Of a stretch of DNA of 60,000 bases, positions 1-13,305 are shown piece by piece. The notes below the pieces were generated by a model, which saw nothing but the letters and a program-made list of their open reading frames with translations, was not told the origin of the DNA and searched no databases. This DNA comes from Tubulanus polymorphus (lineage: Eukaryota > Nemertea > Palaeonemertea > Tubulaniformes > Tubulanidae), in the NCBI RefSeq assembly GCF_964204645.1, contig NC_134025.1:7137001-7197000 (forward strand), read 5' to 3'. Made by a program: the position numbers and the translations under genes. How positions within the stretch are numbered: the stretch's first letter is position 1; each line of letters opens with the position of its first letter.

Positions 1-71
1 GAGCCCTGAGCCAATGGGTTTGTATCAATCATGCCGATTGATGCAACCGCTTCCTCTCGCAGTCATTCTCT

Positions 72-107
72 CTCGTTCTGCGGCGCATCCCGCCGCCGCA
101 GAACGAG
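72..107. repeat. Perfect 14-bp hairpin, 8-nt loop
   Basis: CTCGTTCTGCGGCG at 72-85 is the exact reverse complement of 94-107, with loop CATCCCGC. It sits in a CpG-rich stretch covering the first 360 bases. That stretch has open frames on both strands but no splice or start evidence strong enough to call a gene. Confidence 0.9.
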
Positions 108-3100
108 GGATTTGAGAGATCAACGCCGATGTGTGAATTATCCCGTAATACGCAATACGACGATTCGCGTACACGACGCGCCGGCGGAGACCGTAGAAAA
201 AAAACCGCCAGTTAGATTCTCACTCGCGATAAGAATGTTTCGACGAGATGTCGATGATGATGGTGCTGGTGACGCCGATGTGGTCGATGCGCGGACAGCA
301 ATGGTTAGCTTCTGGAGATCGGCTCGGAACCCAGAAAATCACATTTCTAAAATCGAATAACTAAGTGCCGTGTCCAGGCCTGCAAAACCTGAAAATGAAA
401 CTCAAAACACGAAACAACATAGATCAAATCAGCCGTGCCAAATTTGCCGATTTGATTCCATTTTCTCTAGCTTTTCCTATCGTAATGGTCGGCCTTTTTC
501 ATGAGACGCAAACGCACAAAACAGCCTTGCCAATTCATCTCGGCTAAGCTTTCTCTCCGTATTTAATACTACGCTGCATTATTCAAAAATTATTCAGATA
601 GGTAGTGAAAAGAAAATTGAATGTCGCCAAACATTAATAAACGGCTATATTTCATACAACATTCGGATATGAAGTGGTATCTTGAACGGCATATTTCAGC
701 TTTCCTACGGGACGCGTAACATCAAATATTCATGCACGAATTCTTGAATTACTGGACATCGTGTTTATAGAATAAACTCGTTACTTCAAAGAGAATGCAG
801 CGAATGTGTTAAACGGTGAGTTGGAAAATTAATCCTCGAGTCTTTGCGGGTGTAAATCATTTCGGCTCCAGTCCCAGACGTGTTCGTATAAGATTATTCT
901 AGCGTTCTGTATTCGTCTTATAGGCAAAAACGAAGGCGCACGCGTTCAGTACTGATTTATCGCCCGGTGGGAGATGACGCCGACGCTACAAATATGTCAC
1001 ATGAGATAGACAAAGCCCGGTGAAAAGAAATAAGTTAAATCTTCTCATTTCCTTTGCGGACCAATTGTCCGGTGATTTTATGAGACAGTAAGCGAACCAT
1101 TCGCATACTGATCCAGGTGTGGCTATATGTATCACGCAAACACAGTCACAACTTCCGTATTATAAATTAGTATTACACACACGATATGCATTTTCGGCAT
1201 GTAAATGGAAGGCCTCGGTTGAACCCGTCCGACAGGGATTGAAATGGTTATTTCCGTAAACACATACGATGTCTGGGAAGTGAGCCTATGATTGAAGCCG
1301 AGACATGCCACTAAGGAGTAGAAGCGTTTACGAGTCAATTAAACAGTTCGTGCAGAAACAAAATAGCATCCAGTCAAGAGGATACCAGGTGATATCTGTC
1401 AGCCATTAGAATGCCTTAAATTCAGATTGATAGATTTCTCAATAAATCGTCGTCCATTAAATCCCATGCGATTCGAAAAAGGGGTACGGAATAGCTGATA
1501 GGCTACAGTTGAAAGGCTGACTATCGCCTTGGTCTATTGCCTCGATAACAACGCACCATCTGCTATCTTTCATCAGATAGACACGAGCTCCTGGCGGGTG
1601 TTTACCGAAAAAGTATATCAGGTATAATTGTCATTTCGGTGTAAATCCAATCACCTAACAGCTCTTTCCGATGTCTCCGTTAACCCTGGCATCTATGATT
1701 CACTCGTGCAGCTTATGCATCATGACTCGAGGGATAGTCTCTCGAACACACGTGATCTGATGGCCAATGTTCAAAAAATCGCTCAAAAACCGTTATCAAG
1801 TTCATTGTTAAAACGCAACGTTTCCGGGATCATTTAAAAGGGATTCGTCCAATAGTTAAAGGGTTTTGATTAGAGTTAAGAGTTTAAAGATTACAACTTT
1901 ACTTCACGGACTCTTTCGTTTTAGAGTTCATGACAGCATCCAACCTCAGGATAAAACATAAAACAGTCGATTCAGAACGAAAACATCGTCAGAAATCCTC
2001 GATATAAACGCACTTGATAACCCTATATATGTATTCATGTTGAATAAATTGTAAATTCAAAAACTTGCAAAAAAGCCATGTCAGTAAAATTGGATATATT
2101 AAGTGGATTTAAATGAAAAACTATTATGACGAGAGATACATGAAAGAACGCCGCCGCCTCGCGTTCTCCAGTACTCTAGGGTCCTGATGTGCACCAGCTT
2201 GAAGACAACGCTCACGACGTAATGTCTGGATTAAACAGAAAACATTATCAGAATTAGAAACTCATTTCATGGAATATAATTTCAGTAATGTCCTCATTGA
2301 GCTCTTATCCTGATGATGGGTCCACTAAGGGGAATAGAATTTTTAGCAGATACCTGAACGACCGACCAAGCCTCCGACCACCGATATCAATTAAATCTTT
2401 TACAAGACGATTTTTCCAAATATGACTGGAATTAAGTGGTCCTTCTTTAGATGATATGGAATTGTGAACTATCATAAGCCTCGCGGTACTTTTCACTGGC
2501 ATGACTGATTTCTGGACGCTATTTCTACGGTTACACAGGTGGTGGAAACTTGATCAAATCTGTTTGAATTGCTCGTGAAATGTGATTCGCTGTTGTCAGG
2601 ATAATGTCGGATTTACTTCGCGTTGATTAACTAACGCGGAATTGGTCAGATTTGATTTATAAAATCGTACGACGTCGTTTACACCGAGCTTGTTATAGCA
2701 GGCCGTCACTCTTTTTCGACATCTTTATTTTTTTGTTTAGTGTCCCTGAACCAGAAATAGATGGAAACTCTGGTGCAAATTCTGGTGCAAGGACTGGTAG
2801 ACGATGTCGCTGGAAGGATTACCCAGGTCTGGTCAGGAAATGGAAGCTCTTCGGATGTGGATTGTCATCAAAGGGAAACAAAGATTTGGACCTGAACATC
2901 TAAAAAAGACATCTCTTGTACATTTACTGCTGGCTTTATAGCCTAATTAATGATATCGTGTGGGCGGATGGGTGTTTTTATGTATTCCGCGCGCAAATTG
3001 TACTAACCATACCTCGAATTAGTGACTAATAACAAATCTCATTCTCTGCCCCCAACTTCCTTCCGCCCTCCGCCTGTCTGTGCGTCTGTCCGCCCGGCGT

Positions 3101-5960
3101 GGATTTATACAGAAAATCGTATTTATTCAACCAATTTTTGTCGACGCAATCACCAAAGCATAAATACCGCTTCACTTTTCAATGATACCGGTACTATATA
3201 TATATACAATGTACTTGAGATTTTGTAGTATATAGAAATGGTATGATTCATGAGGCGAACGGCGAGATGACCTTCTTCAGCGGACTGGTCAGAATTTTGC
3301 TGAACAGCTTCCCAGGGCAGTACTTAGCGACACTGAAGTCAATGAAGCGAACTCCACGACACTAATATAAGTATAGATATTGAGCGCGCAGAAAAACTGA
3401 TCCATGCATGCTAATTCCGCGGAGCCAACGCTATAAATTACCCGGAATATTGTGTCATCAATTTCGACCCATTCAAAAGTGCAGTCCATCATTCCTCGCC
3501 GTGGCTTTATACTGGATATGTGTAAATAGCTTCATGAAACGGCGATCGGCGCTGTCAACTGAAGACGTCGCGTTGTCCGGAATGACGGAAATAATTGGAA
3601 ATTTCATTTCGATTATTCCCGCAGTCGGGAACGCACTTTGCGTGGTTCAGTCTCGTAGAGTTTAAACGTATACGGTCCATGGAAAATACAGCTTGGCCGA
3701 CCGCCGAACTTAAGAAATACAAATAATTGGCGTGTTCACAAGCAGAAACCCAACCATCAATTCCAGCCAGGATTTAAGCAATGGCATTTATTTCACCTAG
3801 AGATAAGACGTATTTGGCTAATGCTTTGATCGTCTGATAAAAATAAATCGTCTCTTCATAAAGACGAATAGCGGTTTTCTTGAGATAGAATTTACGTAGA
3901 AAACATGAGGCGTTTTTCGCATTTAGTAAATTTATCTCCTCAACTCCATCGAGTAACTCTGAGATGACTAACAGTGGCTATGATATCAAAAGTTGCGTCA
4001 CAGTGAAATTTACAAGGCTAGAAACAATATGTGAAATCATTTGAAATTAAAATTCACGAAAGATCAAAACCAATAAGACACGCTTGAAAAGGGAAACACC
4101 GAATGATAACGTGATCCAGCTGATTGGTTGCGCGATTGATCACGACACCTGGGATATTAAATTTCATCGATTAAAGATGGCGGAAAATTAATGAAATATC
4201 AACAACACCGGTATACGCCCTAAATCGAAACCAACTGGTGAAATCGTAACGCGCATTTCGAAACCTTAATAAGTTCTCTGGAAATATGATTGAGTATGAA
4301 TTACAAGACAAAGCGAATTAAAACAACATTCGACAAAGGAAATCACCATTAGGGATTTCTTCGGCTATCTGTTCTGCGCGCTCTTCTGCCGCGGATTAAA
4401 CCTGACGAGATTCGCACTACGGTGTAACTGACACCTGACCGGGATATTATATTAAATTTCTAACTGCACTTCCGATGTAATCTTTGCGATCAGAGAAATC
4501 TGCTGATACTTATCACAGCGCAAGCTGTGTACAGTCGTGTGAGATAATCGTCTCAGTTCACGAGCTTAAAACTGCTGTTCCCCCCATATACATTCTTGGT
4601 GAACATAACGGATTTTCGCCGAGGGTGTTTAGCACTGGCCACCGATATATCTAGCAACTAGTAAAAGTGTCGAATGATCCCCTACCAGTGGGAATTGACA
4701 CAAATCTCGATATTTGACCGTACGATCAAAAAGTTAGGTTAGGTTTAAGCTAGTTATAGGTTTACAACTAACGCAGTTGGTCGCCGCTAATGCGTCAACG
4801 GTTTTCGTTGTTCTTCTGACGGTACTCACCATCACGGTCACCGCGAATGGACTCGTTCGTTGTTTACTTAAGAGAGGGAAAGAGCCCTTACGATGAGTAG
4901 CTTTCACCGGAGGAAAATATTTATTTACGGTCCGCGTATAGAAAAAATCACCCGCATTTCTCAGCAAGCGATGGTCAAATGATAAGTGTTCATTCGTGGA
5001 AATCAGTGGTTTTGATCATGATCGAGCTTTGATTCGAATAGTTGTTTTTTTATGCGTTAAAACACATACAGTGAAGTACTTTTAGCCAAGTAGTACTTTT
5101 ATAACCTTGGTTTATAAATATTCCCTTTTTTCCTCGTGAGGAAAAGTATAGGTAGAAAACGCTCTCAAATTGATATGTCGAGTCAATAATACAAGCGAAG
5201 AACTGATGAATATTTGCTTAAATTGGGTGCATTACATGTCTTCCTGCTAAAGCCACTTTGAGCAGGATATTATTGTAACTTGAGCCCATAAATCAAAGAA
5301 TACAAATACTGACGATCCGGCCATATTTCTGAGATACTGAGAAAGTTTCAAATCGTTCACAGTACTGACTGCAGAATACCGACCTAAAACTTCATTCAAT
5401 TGATAGAGACAGCATATGATCATATAATACCATATTGGAGGCTGATATATCAGCAATTCATAGCAAGAAGATTCATAATGGATAAGTTAATTGCCATAAA
5501 GGCCACATTGTCACCTTGGTTGGAAATATGCAGTCAATACATTGCGGCTATACACCAAATTGATACATATAATATACGAGTCTATCGGAAAAGTGAATCT
5601 TGGCGCTGTCATAAACAACGCCGGTAATATTTCTCTTGATCAACACTTATACGAAAATAAGACATTTCGAGTGTAAGATAAATGCCTGCAACGTTAATCC
5701 GTTAATGATTAACGATGTTTTAAGACGCTGCAGTCGATAATCGGTGGAACGTTGCGGAATAAAGCGAAATCACTGCGAATTAATCAAGATCAAACATTCC
5801 GATGTATTAATACCGACAATATTTTTCGCTGCCTACTGAAAATATAAGTTTTTCGAGTCAATCAAATATCCAGTTATGGAGTATATAGCTGCACCAAGCT
5901 GCTATATGCGGATGTGCGCATAACAATTTCTACTTTCAAACGGATAAACTGTACTCACTA
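108..5960. other. Non-genic stretch
   Basis: No gene can be supported. Bases 108-360 continue a CpG-rich patch. On the minus strand 2225-2099 is open for 42 codons after a fair acceptor (TTTTCTGTTTAATCCAG) and reads HYVVSVVFKLVHIRTLEYW..., unrecognised. On the plus strand a long pyrimidine-tract acceptor near 2739 is followed by two competing open frames to 2903. A short TA run lies at about 3198-3208. On the minus strand a 37-nt interval, 4866-4830, sits between a good acceptor and a GTGAGTACC donor. The rest is ordinary AT-rich sequence. Confidence 0.55.
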
Positions 5961-6232
5961 TAGCAGCGATCGTTCACACGGGTGCTATATGGGCCCGTGC
6001 CTGTTTAGCCAGGGCAATATTAGGCCGACCAAGAACGTCGGACCAGGCCTCAAATTATCGCGTGTGAATTGCTAGAGGTTCCGGAAGTGACTCACTTTTC
6101 CAAGCATTGCTTAGTGCCGAGTAAGTGATTTGCGTGTGAACGCGCTCTCTAATTAGGCGCCAGCCAAATTCGACTCAGGCCTGATCCGTGACGAGTTGGC
6201 CTGCGCCAAATCGTCTCCGTGTGATAGCGGCT
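5961..6232. mobile_element. Putative non-autonomous inverted-repeat DNA element
   Basis: The left end (TAGCAGCGATCGTTCACACG) and the right end (CCGTGTGATAGCGGC on the plus strand) form imperfect terminal inverted repeats centred on TCACACGG/CCGTGTGA. GTGTGAA motifs recur internally at about 6061 and 6132, and GGCCTG/AGGCCT blocks occur in both halves. Such nested inverted structure without an ORF is typical of MITEs. Target-site duplication is not clear, suggesting an old copy. Confidence 0.5.
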
Positions 6233-8760
6233 TTTAGGTGAACGGGGAGACGTTGGTCCTTCGTCCTAATCCACAACAAAAATCCGTTCATTTTAGACTT
6301 GGATTTTAGATTTCCTTGGATAGTTTAGCGACAACGAAACCCGAGTTTTACATTTCCATGATGTAGATAATTTTTGTCGAAACAACCCCATAAAAAACAG
6401 TGATATTGACACCAGAATGAATGTACGTGGGAAAATGTTTGCACGCAGTATAGCGGAAACATGATGAATAATTAAGAATTATTTTACAAAAATGACAGTT
6501 TGAGATTCTGTAGTGAAAACACCGTACGTTAGTTGAAGCTACAATAGCAACATCTTCAGTTGATCTTTATAGCTCAAATTACTCATATTTTCGTCACGTG
6601 TTTTCACCAGGCGAATGTTTTATCTCATCAGATTTAAGACGTCAACTCGAGAGAAGAAAGTAGCTTTTTTTCCAGTCTCTCTAAACCACGCGTACTAACA
6701 TACTGTCTTATTTTTTGCAAGAATATCGATGACGGAATTTGTATTCTAGATAATGTGACGTATGAAAATGAAACTGATCGTTGCCTCGTGTAAACATGAG
6801 TTGTTCTGTTTCTTCATTGAAAGACTCAATTAACAACTAGACAATTTCTCGCGGTGCTTGACATATGCAGTATTTCGCGTTCTGACCGTACGTAATAAGA
6901 ATCATAAAATTCCGGACGGACCCGTCTCGTGATCGCACATGAACAAGTGCGATTATGTTGAATATGCATTTAAACGTATAGTACACACAGTATAACGGGA
7001 ATATATCACAAATCAAATATACACGGTGTTCGCTGATGTAAGTCGTATCCAATAACCTTAAGTCGACAGATCGTGTTTAATTGTTTATTCATTTCAGTAG
7101 TTCATTCAGCGGCTTGAGATGCAGATTTTGATTTTGTAAAACATATTCACGACATTGCACGTCGAAATCCTAACAATGTTGATGTCGAAAATACTTTGAA
7201 TTGAAAATCCGATGGAGCTGATAAATTAACATTTCAGATGTTTTGTCAATGATTTATCTTATATACCAAATTCAAGCAAATAATTGAACTTGTGACTAAA
7301 TGAGATGAATTCGCATCCGACGGCACCAAGAATATTGATCAAATGCGTAATATTCTGAAACTTTTATAATCCGTTAGAACAGCCTACTACTGCCAGTGTA
7401 TACTTCAAAAGACACGAGGAACGGACCCCCAAGGACATCAATTTATTTCATGAACGGAATGCCACTAATGAGCTGAATAGTATAACGTTTTTTTAACGTA
7501 GGGCTCCTTTGTAGTAACCTTTACATTACATCGGATGATCGGACTGCTCGATATGGCGTCATATCCCGAATGCAGTATAAACATAGCACGCTTTTTAAAT
7601 GAAACAATATTTCATCATGATAATTATCAGTGTAATGCCTGCTTTCGAATCCCGTGAGAAAATTACATGAGGCTTTCAATTGATAACAACGCTATACGAA
7701 AAAGAGCGTATTCAAGTGATTAAAACAAGGCGCATCTTCATTAAAGCGCTTTCGTAGATACAGACACTATACAATGCATCAGGCGAACAGGATTCTACAA
7801 CAAAAAATTGAAAACCATAACCGTTCATATCATAAAATAAATGAATATGGAACCGATTCCCTAGGGGTGGAAGTGTGATGTTCATGTCCTGGTTTTTATT
7901 TCCATAAAATGTGCGGTTCGAATATTGAAATTTGAAACGTTGGCAATTAATTGTTAGTTCGTTTTCCCTGTTTTTACCAACTTTTCAACACGATACGAAA
8001 ATGGAAAGCTAGAAATATACGGTTATATAGCGGTTTAGCTGACGAAACACGACAACGAAAACTATATCCGGTTCGTAAGGAAATCCAGATTTCGGACAAC
8101 CGCGGGTTCTCTGCAAGTGCCTGACGACGATGATTGAAAAGTATGGATGCTCGCGAGTTGGATGCTCAGTTAGAGCAGACAAGTTTGTGACAAATAATCG
8201 ACTTCCTTCAATATCATCGATCATTCTTATGAAGAGCTTTGCGAACGCGACATCATCTAGTGTCACCGATTTATCAGATGCGGAAATATGATGCGTGTAG
8301 TACGGTGACTATGATCCAACGTTCATCTCTCCGATTGAGAACTGCTACGAGTCTCTCTTAAAAAGTATTTCTTTGCGTTAAAAAAACCAAGTCCAGCGAC
8401 CGAAAATGCGTTTGGTGTTCATTTTTTTAATAATACATACATGGATAAACGGCTAAGGCATTCGCTTAGTCATCCTATACTGTGTAATTGGTGGAATGCG
8501 AATAAAGCTCTAGCTGATCAGTATTGATCTATACGCGCTTATCTTACCTGAATTGACCGAGGCCTACATGACTAAGTTGCCTTTTTTTGCGACTTTGTTT
8601 TGTTATAAGCACATCTTATTCGTGTAATATGGCGATCGTAAACTACCATAAACTAGAATATTGACAATGGAAGTCGGGGTCTAGATGTCTTCGCAATAAG
8701 CTGGAGGTTCCTTTCATATGTATGACGTCGTCACCCGCAGACGTGAATGACACAATGTGT
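6233..8760. other. Non-genic stretch
   Basis: No supported gene. An 85-codon minus-strand ORF at 8009-8266 contains TLDDVAF, reminiscent of the end of MAM domains, but lacks the closing cysteine and splice context and is not called. Otherwise AT-rich sequence without visible repeats. Confidence 0.5.
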
Positions 8761-8831
8761 CGGTGTTGTCCGAGTCGGCAAGAAGGTCTCTTCAGAGCAG
8801 GGAGGTTTCGAGACCGAATCCTCGTAATATT
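8761..8831 (+). repeat. Degenerate tRNA-like module (possible SINE head)
   Basis: TGTCCGAGTCGG resembles a pol III A box, and about 35 nt later GAGACCGAATCCTCG resembles a B box. Spacing fits a Ser/Leu-type tRNA. It shares the CGAATCCTCG end with modules near 26.15 and 59.6 kb. No acceptor stem or CCA-adjacent stem can be folded convincingly, so it is not a functional tRNA. Confidence 0.35.
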
Positions 8832-11800
8832 GTGACCACCTAAGTGACCAAGGCTCTACGTCACCCACACGCTCAGTGGACACACATTAACAAATGTAGT
8901 AATGTTTTGCGTTTTTATCATTGTATTTTGATAATTGAAGTCTTCAATTTAACCCTTTGTTCGCTAATCGTTCCATGCAATTTTACAGTCTATACATTCT
9001 TTGTGTCAGATGAAAGTAATGTAGCTTTCCCTATTCATTTCATTCCCCGTTAATAGCAAATGACGTTTTAAAATCATACTCTGAACAAAAAAAATCGCCC
9101 TTCTTTTAAGTATACAGATTCTTACTCAAAAGTGTTACAACCGCACGCACTGACAAGGGTAATGATACCCGCTGGAGACGTCTCCATCAAAACGAATAAT
9201 TCAAATGTCATCCGACACCGAAACTGTAATGGAAAACACAACCATGCCTGCTGCGTTCAATCAAGCACTCGAAGTTTGAAAAATCATTCGCATAGAAAAT
9301 TTCGAAGCTGGATTTAAAATCGAGTGCAGTGAAGCCCGAAGTGTACTCCACCATGTATCAAGATACGGCTAAGATTTATTGTCGCGTGTTACGGATAATA
9401 TTCAATATTCTTGTCTGAAGCGAAAAACTAGTTATTTCCGACGAAGAAATTATTAAACGGGTGACAGTAGATTATACTAGTTTTCAAGGTGTGGAATGAA
9501 GAAACTTAAGGCAATTTCTAAGCATGTTTAACATCATATAATTTCACATCACTTTTACCGTTTTTTTTAGGAAATGCTTTCGTTTATAACTGATATATAT
9601 TCATATTGATAACAAGTATACCGAAGAGCTCATGAAAACCGGGCAATTATCGAATGAAAAAAATGACAATCGCTCATAGTCGATTTTTTTAAAGTATTTA
9701 GATAGACCTTTATAAAAAAAAACCTACTAAAGGATAGCGAAATGTAGGATGACACGAACATACAATGATCAAAATATTGACTGCGTTGTCGCTGATGAGG
9801 GTGATATGCGTAGGTAAAGCATTCTTTGCGGATTGCATGTTTAATTCATGAGACAACCAGTTCCAGTTGTTAAGCATGAAAACAGTTCTGCCACCCGACT
9901 AACTATCGTCTCGCAGTTTCGGCGCTCTAACTAGACTTTGCACTCTGATACGGTGCTAAAACTCAACTGCTTTTAAATCCAGCCAATTAAAACGTATTGA
10001 AATACTCGCCTGAGTCGCAATGACGGAAACACTTTGCGGGCAATGCATTCGAAACGATCTGAACTTTGGGCCGTGGAAGGCTGCTTACTGTTAAGACAAT
10101 TAACACAGGATCAAGTTGATGACTGCATTATGCTGCGCTACAATATTCTACAAGAGTTCAGAACCTTCGAATCAAAATTCTAATCAACCAAGAATTACGC
10201 GATTATGACTCAGTTACCAATGATTTTAGACGGTTTTAAACATTGCTACTTTCAAACGAGTGTAAAACAAAGGTGGATCAGACAAGGTTCAGAGCAGAAC
10301 ACAAGCTGTAGCGTGAGGCGGTCCTCGTCAAAAACATGCATTGTTTTGTCGAGACACTGGAATATATCCGACCGCAATCAACGCGATTCTATCTACATAC
10401 AACACATGCTGTATATGAGAATAGATTACGAAATTACAATGTCTAACATCTACGATGTAGATTTTTTTCTATATAGAAATGAACTTGGGTCGCACAGGTA
10501 ACAGCTTGTGTACTCATTGATACCGCATGACTTCCGCAATAGTCACAAGGAAAGTACTAATTATCACTGACTTATCACCTCAGAAAATGCATATGCAAAT
10601 TTGAGGCCTTAATGTGCCTTCGGACTAATAACTGACGAATGGGTAGAACCTATTCACCCTTTTTCTCATGCCGGGATAGATAATCGAATTGAGAATCGCA
10701 GAATTTCGAACTCATCTCTTCGAAGCCTTTGCAATATTTTGAAATTCAACTACTGTCATTCACGAAACCATTTCAAAGTCTGTGATCAATAAAGGAAACT
10801 GTACAGAGTTCAATTACGTCTTGAAAATCACTTTCAGTACGCGCACTTTTGTCAGATGCAGAATGTCCTGTCGATGACACTAACAAGTTCATTTAGAATG
10901 AGCGAATCAGATGACCTTTCGTGAACAGGCTGCGAAAAAATGATGGCGAATCGGGAAAAGCGTCACGAAACGTCAGATGCTACAAAACCCTGTAACTTTT
11001 TCAACAACGGAATCATTTCAAGCCATACATTATCAGTTAGCGTGTTCCAGATCTTTTAAAACTAGTTTTAACAGCGAAATTCCATATATCAAGCTGATGC
11101 CGCTAGTTAAGGGAAGTCGAACAAAATTCTTCGTAGGTTCGTAGGATAAAGCATAATCAAAATCTTCAGCCAGACCTGTGAAGCTTGTTCTATGATTATG
11201 AGTATAAACAATGATTTCTTTATTATTTCTACATATTCGATCATCTGTTGGCTGTTGATACGTTGTACGCAGTATATCATTTGAGCTATCTGATTTATTA
11301 AGACCGAGTCATTTAATCAATGCGCACTGCAAGGGCCAATCTTTGAGGAGTGAGAATATTACATAAACTATAAGACGAAGCCGCACAGCCGGACGCCGTC
11401 GTGATTTGTGGCCTCCTATCAGTGGAAATCACTCGAAAACTCCTCTCGTAACATATGAAAACACAGATACATCGAAACAGCCACGGATTAATCAATTGCT
11501 TTATGGGTCCATAACACCAGGTGATTCCGTTCCACAGGGCAGTTTGTCGGGAAATTCATACGATCTCATGAATAGAACATTTATCATATAATTTGTCCTG
11601 ACGTCTTGTATAGTAACGGCGAAGATTGGACGCGTAAAAAGATTCTAGATAAAAAGTAGAAAAGGTATTCAGAAATTTCACCTCTTGTGGAAATAGACCA
11701 AAATCTAATAGAAAAATTCTCAACTTGATCAAAGTGTTGAGTTATCTCTAAATGCAAGCGCAACGCCGGATTACTGATAGGCGTTAGAGAAAATGGGGAT

Positions 11801-13106
11801 GGCGGTAACCAAAATGAACCTTCGCGATTAACCCCTGATTGAATAAACAATAAATGAATGATAGGCCAATTGATCTCGAATTCCGATATTAGTCACCGTG
11901 CATTCAAACTGTATTCAAATTCTTCACATGGTAGATTTTCAAATGCAAATTTCGCTCGAGTAGAAAAACCCTTCGGCTTTCAAGCTGTATATCTTTCATC
12001 CATCATGTAAATTCTCATTGCGTCATGCAACTTGAAAAATCCAGGGTGAAAGGCATCTCAGATCGGTAGCGCGTCTTCGATAGTTCAGGCAGATGCGACA
12101 CGCGAGTCTCCTCGGCTCGTCGCTATGTCTTCCCCGTGTAGCGACTAATTTAAACAATCAAACCATCAACTTTCTCGTTCATTAAGGAAACCGACGCGAA
12201 ACGGAGAAATAAACTGCAAACAAGGTGCTGATATCGCCGTCAAAATGTCAATTTAATACAGTTTATTGCGGAACGATGGCGCGAATACAAAACGGTTCTC
12301 CAGCCGACACAACGATAATCATTACCAACAACTAAAACTCCTGCCTAGTAAAACAAGCCTTTGCGGCCATGTTATCTAAAAGCGAATAGGTAAAACATGC
12401 ATGAGGACCACCTGGAATAAAGATGCAACATATTCACTACGATAAATTACCATAATAAAAATTAAGACGAATACATACAATTTATGATATGATACACTCA
12501 TCTCATTACGTTTATAGTAAAATTAAAATTAAAAATGAAATGATATCTTTTACAATATGTGTTAGTATTGTTAGAACAAACACATCACGGATACAGGTGA
12601 ATATATTTGCCGAGTAGTATGAATCACATGGAACGAGCAGGACGGATCGGGGATACAAGCCATAGCTTCGTTTTAAGTATGATCTTAATGCGGGCTAAAA
12701 ACAATGAATTCAAAAATGTGCAAAATCAATCAAGATAAAATTTCCGTAGACACAGGTGAGTATACGAACGTCACTTCAATTATTCACACGTGCAACTTCA
12801 CGATGAAATATTCATCGAATATACAAACGCGGCCATGAGCTATCCGACCAAAGTGAATTGCTAATGGCGATTCGAGTCCGCGCTCGGTTTAGTCCGATGG
12901 GATGAATGTTTCATAATTTTTCAGACGACCCGAGGAAAGCGTCGGGTTATGATTCAAATAATTCGACGTCGATCCAAACGAGATTGTCATCGAAAAACGG
13001 AGATGAACTTTTTCAGTGAAATGGATTCAGGCGCAATAATACGTTGGGTCGCGTATTGACTTGTACGGTAACAACGAGGGATAGCTGACTGCAGTTAGGA
13101 AAACCA
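8832..13106. other. Non-genic stretch
   Basis: No supported gene. The 98-codon plus-strand ORF at 10205-10501 ends at an AG|GTAACA sequence and could be an exon, but it has no recognisable domain or start context. Near 12756 a perfect-looking donor (ACACAG|GTGAGTATAC) follows a short frame opening MNSKMCKINQDK, insufficient for a gene call. The remainder is AT-rich. Confidence 0.5.
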
Positions 13107-13305
13107 TTATTCTTTGAACATATCCTTTGGATACAGTAAATTCAAGGGAATCTCTCAACTAACAATGAAGGAGAAACATGTAAACAAATATCGATGCCCT
13201 GACATTCATTGGTTTCAAAATGAAAATTATTCTTTGGACATTGAAAATTCAGGGATGAGTAAGTAGTTGACTTTTCATTAATAATGGAATAGAAATTGGT
13301 TCTGG
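13107..13305. repeat. Diverged tandem duplication, unit about 120 bp
   Basis: Two adjacent segments share ATTATTCTTTG(A/G)ACAT, then AAATTCA-GGGA, and a later AC(T)AA(C/T)AATG block in the same order. This indicates an old local duplication. No coding potential. Confidence 0.45.

Noticed and set aside
31-360. 109-codon plus-strand ORF
   Set aside because: CpG-rich DNA open on both strands, crosses a perfect hairpin, no domain or splice support.
4734-4745. TTAGGTTAGG, telomere-like repeat
   Set aside because: Only two units; no array.
8009-8266. Minus-strand ORF with TLDDVAF, like the end of a MAM domain, downstream of the MAM exon
   Set aside because: No closing Gly-Pro-Cys segment, no donor near the motif, and the following residues do not fit MAM. 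Length is within chance.
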